This document shows positions 9,251-18,354 of a stretch of 64,000 nucleotides of DNA, one piece after another. Made by a program: the position numbers and the translations under genes. The stretch lies in NCBI RefSeq assembly GCF_900143265.1, contig NZ_FRDJ01000004.1, positions 1 to 64,000 on the forward strand, written 5' to 3'. This DNA comes from Fervidobacterium gondwanense DSM 13020 (GTDB lineage: Bacteria; Thermotogota; Thermotogae; Thermotogales; Fervidobacteriaceae). The first letter of the stretch is position 1. The number at the start of each line of letters is the position of its first letter. Below the pieces are notes generated by a model. The model saw only the letters and a program-made list of their open reading frames with translations, searched no databases and had not been told where the DNA came from.

Positions 9251-9720
9251 CTGCCGTTATTCACCACCGCTTCCTTGTGTACTGCACTTTCAAGAACTGA
9301 TATTCTTGTGACAAAGCCCAGCAACACGTTATTATCGTCAACAACAGGTATTATCTTGTACCCTTTCCTCATTATCAAGTCAGCAACATACAGAAGGGTG
9401 TCGCTTGGTTTGACAGTCTGTGCTGGCTTTGTTGCAAATTTTCCAATAGGTTCGCGGGCTATTTCTTTCAGCCTTCGAATGAAAAGATTGGTGTCCGGCA
9501 AAAACGCAGCTGTTTGCAATAGATTGAAATAACTTGGCAAACACGCCCTGATGATGTCGTCTTCCCCAACAAAACCTATTACTCTCAATTCGTTATCAAC
9601 CACGCTTATCCCTGGCAATCCAGTTTTGTTCAATATGTCTATTACAACTTCAACTGTGTCATTTTCAAAAACAAAGGTAATATCGTGTGTCATGAAGTCT
9701 TTGACTTTTAAGCTTTCCAT
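9247..9720 (-). CDS. CBS-domain pair protein
   Basis: Two CBS motifs fill the 157-residue protein: residues about 5-60 (VKDFMTHDITFVFENDTV, GISVVDNE, VIGFVGEDDII) and 95-150 (KPSDTLLYVADLIM, IIPVVDDNN, LLGFVTRISVL). Such Bateman modules bind adenine nucleotides and act as sensors. There is no catalytic domain. It is translationally adjacent to the PfkB kinase (its ATG immediately follows that stop codon), so it might regulate that kinase, but this is inference from position only. Confidence 0.85.
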   Translation of the reverse strand: MESLKVKDFMTHDITFVFENDTVEVVIDILNKTGLPGISVVDNELRVIGFVGEDDIIRACLPSYFNLLQTAAFLPDTNLFIRRLKEIAREPIGKFATKPAQTVKPSDTLLYVADLIMRKGYKIIPVVDDNNVLLGFVTRISVLESAVHKEAVVNNGR

Positions 9721-10680
9721 CTATTCCACCCTCTCGGTAGAGATTTTACCAAGGTACTCCTCAATCAGTGAAAGTGAAGGTGGTTCTTTTCCAATATAAG
9801 ACGTTTTAGCTACTGCGGCAGCATAGCCGTATCTCGCCATATCTAAGCAACACATCCCTTTCGAATTAGCAAAGATCATACCAGCTACAAAGTTATCTCC
9901 GCTACCCAAAAGATAAGAGTGATCAATTTCAACCTTCGGAGAAAATTTCCAGACACCATCTTCTGTAGCTACAAAGTCGTATACTGTCTTGTAAGATAGA
10001 ATAACCAATCTCGCCCCTTGTTTAACGAAATCTTTGGCTGCCTGTATGTACTCTTGCTCCGTGTTCAATATACGTCCTAAGATCTTTTCGCTCCTTCTCA
10101 TGTCGTATTTCAACACATCAGGAAATGCTACTTTTATCGACTCAGTTATTATCTCATCTCGCGCTTCCCAAAATACGACTTTTCTATACTTCTTTGCTAT
10201 TTTTGTCAGTTCACCATAAAATGAAAGTGGTACTCCTTTCGGTACACTTCCAGAAATTACAACTGCTCTTACTTTTTGAACAAGGACTTCATACCTTTTC
10301 AAAAAGTTATTTAAATCCAATTCGTTAACGGTAGGACCTTCTGAATTAATCTCCGTGAGCGTATGCGAAAGTGTATCTGCAATAGCGATATTTTCACGCG
10401 TCTCATCGGAAATTCTAACAAAACTTGTAGATATTAACGAACCGTACTTTCGCAATTCGGAAAGTAGAATCTGTCCCACATAACCTCCTATGAAACCAGT
10501 GACAATCGATGGTATGCTGTAGTGGGACAAGACAACAGAAACATTCACTCCCTTACCACCTGGAGTCATTCGGTTCTTTTCTTTGGATACAATATTTAAC
10601 TTGTCTAACGTAAATCCATCTATTATGAATTTCCTGTCAAGCGCGGGATTAAGGCAAACCGACAAAACCTCCATCATCAT
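9721..10680 (-). CDS. PfkB-family sugar kinase, 1-phosphofructokinase-like
   Basis: Ribokinase-fold kinase of the FruK/LacC type. The N-terminal CLNPALDR motif and GGKGVNVS loop are typical of 1-phosphofructokinase and tagatose-6-phosphate kinase. The catalytic aspartate lies in LLGSGDNFVAG, the usual GAGD box with Ser for Ala. At 319 aa the length is normal. It overlaps the preceding ABC gene by 4 bases (ATGA). No PTS gene is nearby, so the substrate (fructose-1-phosphate, fructose-6-phosphate or another phosphosugar) is open. Confidence 0.82.
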   Translation of the reverse strand: MMMEVLSVCLNPALDRKFIIDGFTLDKLNIVSKEKNRMTPGGKGVNVSVVLSHYSIPSIVTGFIGGYVGQILLSELRKYGSLISTSFVRISDETRENIAIADTLSHTLTEINSEGPTVNELDLNNFLKRYEVLVQKVRAVVISGSVPKGVPLSFYGELTKIAKKYRKVVFWEARDEIITESIKVAFPDVLKYDMRRSEKILGRILNTEQEYIQAAKDFVKQGARLVILSYKTVYDFVATEDGVWKFSPKVEIDHSYLLGSGDNFVAGMIFANSKGMCCLDMARYGYAAAVAKTSYIGKEPPSLSLIEEYLGKISTERVE

Positions 10681-11405
10681 GCCCCCAAAATATATTTTTC
10701 TGGTTCACCACTGTATACTATTTTACCACCTCTCATGACTATTAGCAAATCTCCAAGCCCCAAGAATCTTTTTAAAGTGCGTGTTGCAAGAATTATGATC
10801 TTAGTTTCAGAAAGTTCTTTGAGCATCTTAGTCACAAATTCTATATGTTCATCGTCAAGGTGGTCTAAAAGACAGTCAAGAACAAGCACAGAGGACTGCC
10901 TTATTGAGGAAATGAAAAGCAAAAGTCCGATCTTTTCGAGAACATATAGAGACGAAAGCGGTGTTTTTTCAAACTTATCCAGTGCTTTTAGTACACCAAA
11001 ATTATCCAATTCCGTAGCATGTTCTTCCACACTGAACTTGTACCCGTGTCCAAAGACTATTTCAATCAACTCTTTTAAGTTTAAATAGTCGAGCGATTCC
11101 AAAAAGTTCGTATCCAAGTAAGTAACGATCTGTCTGATTTCCTTTTCGGAAAAATCTTCAACGTTGGTAGTATCAAAGTACATCTTGCCTGAATATCTTA
11201 TATTTGGATACGTTTCTCTGTTGAGTCTTGAAAAACTTCTCAAAAACGCAGATTTCCCAGAGCCTCTGGGACCGTAGAGGATTACAAACTTTCCAACGTC
11301 AAGTTCCAAGTTTATATTCTCAAAGAGGATACTCTCTTCGACTGTAGCTGTGAAATTCTCACATAGTACCTTACTTATCGTGAGCTGAACGTTCTTTTTT
11401 CTCAT
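10677..11405 (-). CDS. Degenerate ABC-type ATPase (PstB/ABC-transporter fold)
   Basis: The first half is a normal ABC ATPase: Walker A GPRGSGKSAF at about residues 45-54, after the A-loop region. The rest departs from consensus. The LSGGQ signature position reads LSSLYVLEK. Walker B reads VLVLDCLLDHLDD, so the catalytic Glu is Cys. The switch-loop position reads ILATRTLKR with no His. The protein can probably bind ATP but is unlikely to hydrolyse it normally. No permease gene is adjacent; neighbours are a 54-aa protein, a PfkB kinase and a CBS protein. A regulatory or structural role is possible; function is not known. Confidence 0.7.
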   Translation of the reverse strand: MRKKNVQLTISKVLCENFTATVEESILFENINLELDVGKFVILYGPRGSGKSAFLRSFSRLNRETYPNIRYSGKMYFDTTNVEDFSEKEIRQIVTYLDTNFLESLDYLNLKELIEIVFGHGYKFSVEEHATELDNFGVLKALDKFEKTPLSSLYVLEKIGLLLFISSIRQSSVLVLDCLLDHLDDEHIEFVTKMLKELSETKIIILATRTLKRFLGLGDLLIVMRGGKIVYSGEPEKYILGA

Positions 11406-11535
11406 CCTTTTTCACCGTATCCTTCAGGCGTTCCTCAAGCTCACTTTTTGCTTTTTCGTCACCTTGGTTAGTCAAACGTATTAGTTCATATTGCGAAAGG
11501 ATCTTCTCCTTTTTAAGCTTTATGACTTTCTCCAT
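11371..11535 (-). CDS. Small charged protein, 54 aa, first gene of the gyrB operon
   Basis: Read directly from the minus strand: ATG at 11535, stop TAA at 11371-11373. The protein starts MEKVIKLKKEKILSQYELIR, is very rich in Lys and Glu, and should be helical. A good Shine-Dalgarno sequence (GAAGGAGATGAAT) precedes the ATG. The 3' end overlaps the ABC ATPase start by 35 bases, which suggests coupled translation. A promoter -10 element lies about 45 bases upstream. I do not recognise a family; the stretch YELIRLTNQGDEKAKSELEE faintly recalls the first helix of sigma-70 region 2, but the protein is too short to be a sigma factor. Confidence 0.6.
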   Translation of the reverse strand: MEKVIKLKKEKILSQYELIRLTNQGDEKAKSELEERLKDTVKKDEKKERSAHDK

Positions 11536-11580
11536 CTATTCATCTCCTTCTTTTATTTTTCTATTTTAATTTTCGATAAT

Positions 11581-11586
11581 ATTATA
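11581..11586 (-). promoter_or_regulatory. -10 element for the operon running from the 54-aa gene to gyrB
   Basis: TATAAT on the minus strand, 45 bases upstream of the first ATG of the operon, in an AT-rich intergenic stretch. No convincing -35 hexamer lies at 16-18 bases. Confidence 0.5.
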
Positions 11587-11670
11587 CCATCATTTAGTTA
11601 AGACATCTTGTATCGTATTTTAACTTTGATGGACTTAAGTTAAGAGAATACTACATTGCAAGGCCAAAAA

Positions 11671-11698
11671 AATGGGGATGCTCAATCGCATCCCCATT
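11671..11698 (-). terminator. Rho-independent terminator after aspC
   Basis: An 11-bp perfect stem AATGGGGATGC/GCATCCCCATT with a 6-base loop is followed on the minus strand by a run of seven T. It closes the gcvT-gcvPA-gcvPB-aspC operon. Confidence 0.85.
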
Positions 11699-11724
11699 GT
11701 TGTCAACTTATAGCTCCATAAACT

Positions 11725-12852
11725 TCAGATATTTTCCAAAAATTCCTTTATTCGCTTCATTCCTTCCTCGATTTTATCTATTGAAGTGGCAAAACTTATC
11801 CTTACAAAGCCTGGCATTTCGAAAGCGCTTCCTGGAACTGTCGCAACAAGTTTTTCTTCTAAGAGTTTCTTGCAAAATTGCTCATCGTCTCCAGATACTT
11901 TGAAGAACAAATAAAACGCACCTTTCGGTTCTACGTATTCAAGGCCGTATTCTCTTGCCTTGCTAAGAATAAACGCTCTGCGCTTTTTGAATTCATCAAT
12001 CATGTATGTGTTATTTGTCCTGCAAGCCTCAATAGCCGCATACTGAGCTGGTGTATTTATGTTTGAGCTAACGTGGCTCTGTATTTTTGATATTCTTTTC
12101 TTTATTTCTTTGTTCTTAGTGGCTGTGTACCCAACTCGCCAGCCTGTCATGGCATGTGATTTGCTGAACGCGTTGACATATATGAGTAAGTCATCGTTCA
12201 CAAGCCCATACAGAGAAATGTGGTTACCGTCGTAGACTAAATCGTCGTAAACTTCGTCGCTTATCACGAATATTTTTCTTTCGTTTGCTATTTCTGCAAT
12301 TGTCATAAGTATTTCTTTGTCATAGACTCCGCCTGTCGGATTATTTGGCGAATTGACAAGAATAATCTTCGTTTTCTCCGTCAGGTGAGACAATATTTCA
12401 TCTTTTGTCGGCACAAATTCGTTTTCGAATTTGGTGCGTACCACCACTGGTTTGCCTCTTGAAAGCAGAACTTGTGGAACGTAGCTTACCCAGAGTGGTG
12501 CGAACATGAGCACTTCGTCGCCTTCGTTGAGTATGGCGGAGAATGCGTTGAAAAGCGCTTGTTTCCCGCCGTTGCTAACGACTATTTCGTCTGGGGTGTA
12601 GTGGACATTCTTCTTTTCTCTAAGATAATTCGATATGGCTTCTCGTAATTGTGGAATTCCATTGCTGTCTGTATATTTTGTAAGACCTTTTTGAAGAGCT
12701 TCAATGGCTTTTTCAACTATATTCTTTGGCGTTTCGAAATCCGGCTCGCCCACAGTGAAGTTTATTACATCTTTCCCCTCAGAAATGAGTTTTTTGGCAA
12801 GTGCATCTATTTCGAGTGTCTTAGAAGGTAGTATCTGCTCTGTTGGATGCAT
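11725..12852 (-). CDS. Class I aminotransferase, aspartate aminotransferase-like
   Basis: PLP fold-type I enzyme of the aspartate aminotransferase Ib subgroup. Visible motifs are TVGEPDFETP near the N-terminus, NSPNNPTGGVY, SDEVYDDLVYDG, and the PLP-lysine segment AFSKSHAMTGWRVGY; FVRISFA carries the carboxylate-binding Arg. Length 375 aa. The amino donor is probably aspartate or glutamate, but related enzymes use aromatic or branched substrates. It is the last gene of the glycine cleavage operon, 13 bases after gcvPB. The ATG follows GGCGGTGAGATTTC. Confidence 0.87.
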   Translation of the reverse strand: MHPTEQILPSKTLEIDALAKKLISEGKDVINFTVGEPDFETPKNIVEKAIEALQKGLTKYTDSNGIPQLREAISNYLREKKNVHYTPDEIVVSNGGKQALFNAFSAILNEGDEVLMFAPLWVSYVPQVLLSRGKPVVVRTKFENEFVPTKDEILSHLTEKTKIILVNSPNNPTGGVYDKEILMTIAEIANERKIFVISDEVYDDLVYDGNHISLYGLVNDDLLIYVNAFSKSHAMTGWRVGYTATKNKEIKKRISKIQSHVSSNINTPAQYAAIEACRTNNTYMIDEFKKRRAFILSKAREYGLEYVEPKGAFYLFFKVSGDDEQFCKKLLEEKLVATVPGSAFEMPGFVRISFATSIDKIEEGMKRIKEFLENI

Positions 12853-12865
12853 GAAATCTCACCGC

Positions 12866-14299
12866 CTATTTTTTGTATCTGAAAATTGGGTACTTCGTTG
12901 CGTTAACATCGTCCAACCTTCTGACTGGCGTTGAGTATGGAGCACCTTTGACTAATTCTGGCTTTGTGGTGGCTTCTTCGTATATCTTTTCCATAGCATC
13001 TACAAATGTATCGAGTGTCATCTTGCTTTCCGTTTCAGTCGGCTCAATCATGATAGCTTCGTGCACAATAAGTGGGAAGTAAACAGTTGGAGCGTGCAAA
13101 CCATAATCCAACAATCTCTTTGCTATATCCAGCGTTTTTACTCCGGTTTTCTTTACAAATTCTTCGTTATCAATCACAAACTCGTGCATGCACATTCTGT
13201 CATGGGAAGCGTTGTATAGTTTGGACAATTTTGCCCTGAGGTAATTTGCGTTCAAGACAGCCATGTCGCTGACATGTTTCAAGCCTTTGTTACCCATTGT
13301 TAGTATATACGTGTAAGCTTTGACCATGACTAAGAAGTTGCCATAGAATGACCTAACCATTCCTATCGATTTCGGCAAGTTATAGTCGAGGTCGTATCCT
13401 CTTTCTGTCTTTTTCATAACTGGTATCGGCAAGTAAGGTGCAAGGCGTGCTTTTACACCTATCGGACCACTGCCTGGACCGCCCATGCCATGTGGCGTGC
13501 TGAATGTCTTGTGCAGGTTGAGGTGGACTATATCAAAACCCATATCTCCGGGCCTCGTTCTTCCCATAATAGCATTGAGATTTGCACCGTCGTAGTACAA
13601 CAACGCGCCAACTTCATGCGCCATCTTGGCAATCGTCAAGATGTCTTTTTCGAAAAGCCCAAGTGTATTTGGATTTGTGAGCATTATTACTGCAACAGAT
13701 TCGTCCAAATGAGTCTTCAATTCTTCCAAATTCACGCAACCGTCTTCACCAGATTTCAGTTCAACAACTTCGAAACCCGCCATCGCAGCAGACGCTGGAT
13801 TCGTTCCGTGTGCGCTATCTGGCACTAAGACTTTCTTTCTCTTTTCAAGCTCTCCTTTGTCTTCGAAGTACGCTCTTGCAATAAGTAACCCTGTCAGCTC
13901 ACCGTGTGCACCGGCTGCCGGTTGCAGCGTCATATCGTCTGTACCGGTGATTTCACACAGTAATTCTTTCAAATGCCCCATCAGTTTTACCGCACCAGTT
14001 ATCGTTTCTCTTGGTTGCATTGGGTGTAAATTTGCAAATAGAGAAGCCATGTCTTCATTAATTTTAGGATTGTACTTCATCGTACATGAACCGAGCGGGT
14101 AAAATCCCCTATCAACGGAATAGTTCTTGGAAGCTAAATCGGTGTAGTGCCTCACAACATCAACTTCTGAGACTTCTGGAAGCATGGGTTCAGACTTTCT
14201 CACAAGATGTTCTGGCAATTTAATTTCAAGCTTGTCGACATCGTATTCAGGAAGCTCGTAACCTTTTCTTCCGCGTGTGGATTTTTCAAAGATCGTCAT
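12866..14299 (-). CDS. gcvPB: Glycine dehydrogenase (decarboxylating), subunit 2 (P-protein C-half)
   Basis: C-terminal half of the split P-protein, which decarboxylates glycine and passes the aminomethyl group to the lipoyl arm of GcvH. The PLP lysine lies in [19 protein letters not shown], and [16 protein letters not shown] near residue 70 is typical of the subunit. Length (477 aa) fits the two-subunit type. Its ATG overlaps the gcvPA stop by 4 bases, consistent with a heterotetramer made from coupled translation. Confidence 0.95.
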   Translation of the reverse strand: MTIFEKSTRGRKGYELPEYDVDKLEIKLPEHLVRKSEPMLPEVSEVDVVRHYTDLASKNYSVDRGFYPLGSCTMKYNPKINEDMASLFANLHPMQPRETITGAVKLMGHLKELLCEITGTDDMTLQPAAGAHGELTGLLIARAYFEDKGELEKRKKVLVPDSAHGTNPASAAMAGFEVVELKSGEDGCVNLEELKTHLDESVAVIMLTNPNTLGLFEKDILTIAKMAHEVGALLYYDGANLNAIMGRTRPGDMGFDIVHLNLHKTFSTPHGMGGPGSGPIGVKARLAPYLPIPVMKKTERGYDLDYNLPKSIGMVRSFYGNFLVMVKAYTYILTMGNKGLKHVSDMAVLNANYLRAKLSKLYNASHDRMCMHEFVIDNEEFVKKTGVKTLDIAKRLLDYGLHAPTVYFPLIVHEAIMIEPTETESKMTLDTFVDAMEKIYEEATTKPELVKGAPYSTPVRRLDDVNATKYPIFRYKK

Positions 14300-15630
14300 T
14301 TTGACATCACCTCAACAAGTCTTTCAATCGATTCTTTTGTGTTGACTTCTGTTGAGCAGACGAGTGCGCTCGGTCCAAGTTCTTTGTATACTCTGTCTAT
14401 TGGTATTGGTCCCAATATTCCATCCTTTACCATCTCATGCCATCTTGCCCTGTAGCTCTCAGGTACTCTCACAACGAATTCGTTAAAGAATTCACCTGTG
14501 AATATTCTCTTAATGCCTTTCTCTTCAAGTTTCTTTGCCAAAACATGCGCGTTGTTGTAAGAACGATAGGCAACTTCTTTTAATCCTTGTGGTCCCATTG
14601 TCGAAAGGTAAATTGCGTTGATCAGTGCAATGTAGGCTTGGTTAGAGCAGATGTTTGATGTTGCTTTTTCCCTTCTTATGTGCTGTTCTCTTGTTTGGAG
14701 AATCATGACGTAACCCTTTTTTCCTTCTATATCCTTTGTTTCACCGATTAATCTTCCCGGCATCTTTCTGACATGTTTTTCAAGCGTTGTGAAGAAACCT
14801 ATGCCAGGTCCGCCAAGATTTGGAGTGACACCGAGCGATTGACCTTCACCCACAACTATGTCCGCACCAAATTTACCAGGTGCTTCAAGCAACGCCAGTG
14901 ATACAGGTTCGGCAACGACTATGAATACAACGTTCTGAGGAATTGTTTCCCTTATAGATTTTAAGTCTTCAACAATTCCGAAGAAGTTAGGATATGCCAC
15001 CGCAACTGCCGCAACTTCGTCGGACAATTTTTCTTTTAACGCATTAATATCTATCTTTCCAGTATCATCGTATCCGATTTCTTCGATAGCAATATCAAGT
15101 GGCTTCGTGTAAGTTTTCGCGACCGTTCTGTATTCAGGATTAATGGTTTTTGCAACTAACATTTTCGTTTTGCCCGTTATTCTCGTTGCCATCAAGAGGC
15201 TCTCTGCGAATGCGCTCGCCCCGTCGTACATGGAAGAGTTGGCAACTTCCATTCCGGTGAGTTCACACATCATCGTTTGGTATTCAAAAAGCATCTGCAA
15301 TGTTCCTTGTGATACCTCAGCTTGGTATGGCGTATAAGCTGTCACAAAATTCGGATTTGATGCGAGGTGTTTTACAACCGTTGGGATATAGTGGTAGTAT
15401 ATACCTGCGCCCATGAAAACATTCTCGGGCTCAAAACTGATGTTTTCTTTAGCGAGAGCTCCTACCAATTTTCTGACTGTGAATTCATCTTTGCCTTCTG
15501 GTATGTTGTAACCATCTATCGTCTTTGGCACATCAACAAACAAGTCATCGATGCTCTTCACACCTATTTCTTCCAACATCTGCTTAATTTCTTCTTCCGT
15601 ATGAGGTATGTATCTGTGCACGCTTTTCAC
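14296..15630 (-). CDS. gcvPA: Glycine dehydrogenase (decarboxylating), subunit 1 (P-protein N-half)
   Basis: N-terminal half of the split P-protein; it lacks the PLP lysine and pairs with GcvPB. It opens with [18 protein letters not shown] and contains [26 protein letters not shown] and LGGPGIGFF, all typical of GcvPA. Length 444 aa is normal. It lies 37 bases after gcvT and overlaps gcvPB. Confidence 0.95.
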   Translation of the reverse strand: MKSVHRYIPHTEEEIKQMLEEIGVKSIDDLFVDVPKTIDGYNIPEGKDEFTVRKLVGALAKENISFEPENVFMGAGIYYHYIPTVVKHLASNPNFVTAYTPYQAEVSQGTLQMLFEYQTMMCELTGMEVANSSMYDGASAFAESLLMATRITGKTKMLVAKTINPEYRTVAKTYTKPLDIAIEEIGYDDTGKIDINALKEKLSDEVAAVAVAYPNFFGIVEDLKSIRETIPQNVVFIVVAEPVSLALLEAPGKFGADIVVGEGQSLGVTPNLGGPGIGFFTTLEKHVRKMPGRLIGETKDIEGKKGYVMILQTREQHIRREKATSNICSNQAYIALINAIYLSTMGPQGLKEVAYRSYNNAHVLAKKLEEKGIKRIFTGEFFNEFVVRVPESYRARWHEMVKDGILGPIPIDRVYKELGPSALVCSTEVNTKESIERLVEVMSK

Positions 15631-15667
15631 CCCTTTTCAAAATTCAATGACATGTTTTATGTTGAGT

Positions 15668-16972
15668 TTATTTTTTTGATTTCACGCTACCACGGTAGAA
15701 CGGTGTTTTTACAACAGTTGCGTCAACGTACTTGTCCCTTATCAATACCTGAACGGTGTCACCAAGTTTTATACCCGCATCAATCAGAGCAAAGGCAATT
15801 GGTTTGTTTAGAGTTGGAGAGAACGTGCCACTTGTTACGTACCCAATTTTGTTGCCGTGCTTGTAAACTTCCATATTGTGTCTTGGGACGAGTTTTGTAT
15901 CGAGAGTAAGTCCCCTGAGCCTTCTTTTCAGTCCTTCTTCTTTTTGTTTTAAGAGCGCCTCTTTACCATGGAATTCTCCTTTTTCAAATTTCACAGCCCA
16001 CGGTATCGATGCCTCAAGAGGTGTGATTGTATCGTCCATGTCGTTCCCGTACAGGAGTAACCCAGCTTCTAAACGGAGCACATCTCTTGCACCCAACCCT
16101 GCAGGTTTGATTCCTATTTCGAGCAGTTTTCTCCAGACAAAAGCTGTCTGATTCGCAGGGATGTACAATTCAAACCCATCTTCACCGGTGTAACCAGTTC
16201 TTGAAATGATGCCTTTAACTCCGAAAATTTCTCCTTCTTTGAACGAATAGTATCCGATTTCCTCAAGATTTAGATTGGTATATGGCTGAAGTTTCTCTTG
16301 TGTCAACGGTCCTTGGACAGCTATCAGACCAGTTTCGTCAGAAATGTCGCTCAGTTTGACGTTGAACTTTTCAGCAAGCTTTGAGATATGGTTGAAGTCT
16401 TTTGATATATTGGCGGCATTAACAACGAACATCACCTTCTCAGGTGCTATTTTGTAAACCAATAAATCATCTACAAAACCGCCGTTTTCGTTACACATAG
16501 CGGTGTAAATAACGTCACCAAAATTGATAGAGCCAAAATCATTCGTCACAACGTAACTTGCAAATTTTACTGCATCAGGACCTTCGCATATGAATTCTCC
16601 CATGTGGGATACATCGAACATCCCAACTTCTCTTCTTACAAGATTTACTTCATTTACTATGCCTTCGTACTGCAGTGGCATGTAGTAACCAGCAAATTCG
16701 ACCATTTTAGCACCGAGTTTGACGTGTTCGTCGTAAAGTGGTGTGTATTTCACGGAAACTCCCTCCTCATTAATCAAATTGCTCGCTTCTTCATAAAACT
16801 CTTCTGGGACAAGAACCTCGCATTGAGCACTACTACCAAAAATAGGATGCACAAAAACGTCGGTCTTTTGAACTATGACCGGTATATTGTACGCAGTAAG
16901 GAATTTTTCAATCAACCTCGCTTCGACCTCACCTATCGTGCTCCTAACGATTTTCCACACCTTTTGTTTCAC
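15668..16972 (-). CDS. gcvT: Aminomethyltransferase GcvT with an N-terminal DUF2007-like domain
   Basis: Tetrahydrofolate-dependent T-protein of glycine cleavage. Residues from about 76 onward are a full GcvT (FAGYYMPLQYEGIVNE, MFDVSHMGEF, SRTGYTGEDGFELYIP, LGARDVLRLEAGLLLYGND). The first about 72 residues are additional: WKIVRSTIGEVEARLIEKFL, GSSAQCEVLVPEEFYEEASNLI. They resemble DUF2007, a small domain usually found alone or at the ends of other proteins. Normal GcvT is about 365 aa; this is 434. The start may be GTG 16972 or, with better spacing from GGAGTGA, GTG 16960. No gcvH lies in the operon. Confidence 0.92.
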   Translation of the reverse strand: MKQKVWKIVRSTIGEVEARLIEKFLTAYNIPVIVQKTDVFVHPIFGSSAQCEVLVPEEFYEEASNLINEEGVSVKYTPLYDEHVKLGAKMVEFAGYYMPLQYEGIVNEVNLVRREVGMFDVSHMGEFICEGPDAVKFASYVVTNDFGSINFGDVIYTAMCNENGGFVDDLLVYKIAPEKVMFVVNAANISKDFNHISKLAEKFNVKLSDISDETGLIAVQGPLTQEKLQPYTNLNLEEIGYYSFKEGEIFGVKGIISRTGYTGEDGFELYIPANQTAFVWRKLLEIGIKPAGLGARDVLRLEAGLLLYGNDMDDTITPLEASIPWAVKFEKGEFHGKEALLKQKEEGLKRRLRGLTLDTKLVPRHNMEVYKHGNKIGYVTSGTFSPTLNKPIAFALIDAGIKLGDTVQVLIRDKYVDATVVKTPFYRGSVKSKK

Positions 16973-17059
16973 TCCAATGCAAATTAATCGGAATATTCAC
17001 TATTTTTCCATATGCTTAATTTCAGTCTACTATCGTTCGAAAAATATCGCAATGCTTGT

Positions 17060-18352
17060 TTATTCTTCCCAGTAGCGTTTAGTAACAATTTTCAGATGCG
17101 AAGCATCTTTTTTGTATCTTCCCACTTTTGCGCACGGTTTTCCATTCACTTCCACGATATCTGCGGTGATATCTATCTTTTTCTTAAGGAGTTTTGAACC
17201 CACACCATAGACATCGGCAGGCACGCCAAGATTTTCGAAAAGTTTAATCTTTTCCTCATCAAAGCCTCCAGAGACAACTATCTTCAAAGCTTTGAGCCCT
17301 ACCTTATCGAATTCTTGCCTTGCTTTCCAGACCAACTCGGGGCACACTCCAAATGACTGTGGTCCTATTGGTGTAACCGACTTATCTCTCAAACTTCCAG
17401 ACGTGTCGAATCTGACACCCCATATTTTATTCTTTCCGGGTCCTATAATCGGAGATGGATCCGTTTCACCAAGGATGAACGGTTTTCCCATTACATATTC
17501 GTACTGTTTCTTCACAACTCTAAATGTCGTACCTATTACATCGTTATCCCAATCTACCAAGACTATCCTGTTGACGTTTTCTGGCATGTATTTATCAAAT
17601 GCGATCGCAGCGTCTTCCGTACTGCCATCATACGCTGCAATTAGTGCATGAGGAATTGTACCCATAGACTCAACACCCCAATAGTCCGCATTTGCATCTG
17701 TCGATACTCCAAACGCTCCGGCTTTAAGTGCTGCATATCCGTCGGTTGCTTGCACCCAATAATGGTCAAATCTTGCACTGAAGAACAGGATTGGTTTACC
17801 GTTAGCTGCTTCGACTACTCTCTTTACGGCAGTTGCCGTACTCGTTGCCCTTGCTATGACACCGAGCAACACTGTCTCAAGATACCCAAAATAGATTGGG
17901 TCGCCTTCGATAGTCATCAAAGGCTCACCATCAGGAACGTATTCGCCATCGTAGACTGCTCTAACTTCAATCTCATCCCATTTATCTACCCACAGTTCGT
18001 TCAACTTAAGCCTTAGGTCCCATTTTTTTCTTGTGAGTTCAACAATTTTCTCTACATCACCCTCGACAGATAGACTCTGCATCGCTCTGTCCAAATTCAA
18101 GATTTCGTTGTAAAGCCTTTTCGCTTCTTGTTCGTTTTCGTAATACCCTGTGCAGTACCTTAAAATTGCCAATGCCTCATCAACGCCACAGACAACGGCG
18201 TTATCCCTCGGGAAGAACTGATAGTATACCCTCGGATGTCTGTCGTCTTTTTTCAAAACCTCAACGTAGCGCGTGAAGTATTTATCTGAATAATACCCCA
18301 TCCTTATGCGATCAATAGGCACTTTAAAAACTTTTGGGTGCAACCTGCTCAT
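17060..18352 (-). CDS. pncB: Nicotinate phosphoribosyltransferase
   Basis: Joins nicotinate and PRPP to nicotinate mononucleotide in NAD salvage. The 430-residue protein has the family layout: FKVPIDRIRMGYYSDKYF at the start, a QATDGYAALKAGAFGVSTDAN stretch split across the active site, VDWDNDVI and the phosphate-binding IVVSGGFDEEKI and GVGSKL near the end. It starts 2 bases after the stop of the radical SAM gene, so the two are co-transcribed. The enzyme type (nicotinate rather than nicotinamide) follows from overall similarity. Confidence 0.87.
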   Translation of the reverse strand: MSRLHPKVFKVPIDRIRMGYYSDKYFTRYVEVLKKDDRHPRVYYQFFPRDNAVVCGVDEALAILRYCTGYYENEQEAKRLYNEILNLDRAMQSLSVEGDVEKIVELTRKKWDLRLKLNELWVDKWDEIEVRAVYDGEYVPDGEPLMTIEGDPIYFGYLETVLLGVIARATSTATAVKRVVEAANGKPILFFSARFDHYWVQATDGYAALKAGAFGVSTDANADYWGVESMGTIPHALIAAYDGSTEDAAIAFDKYMPENVNRIVLVDWDNDVIGTTFRVVKKQYEYVMGKPFILGETDPSPIIGPGKNKIWGVRFDTSGSLRDKSVTPIGPQSFGVCPELVWKARQEFDKVGLKALKIVVSGGFDEEKIKLFENLGVPADVYGVGSKLLKKKIDITADIVEVNGKPCAKVGRYKKDASHLKIVTKRYWEE

Positions 18353-18354
18353 AT

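Noticed and set aside
11371-11535. The 54-aa protein as a truncated sigma factor
   Set aside because: Only a short helix resembles sigma region 2 and no further region follows.
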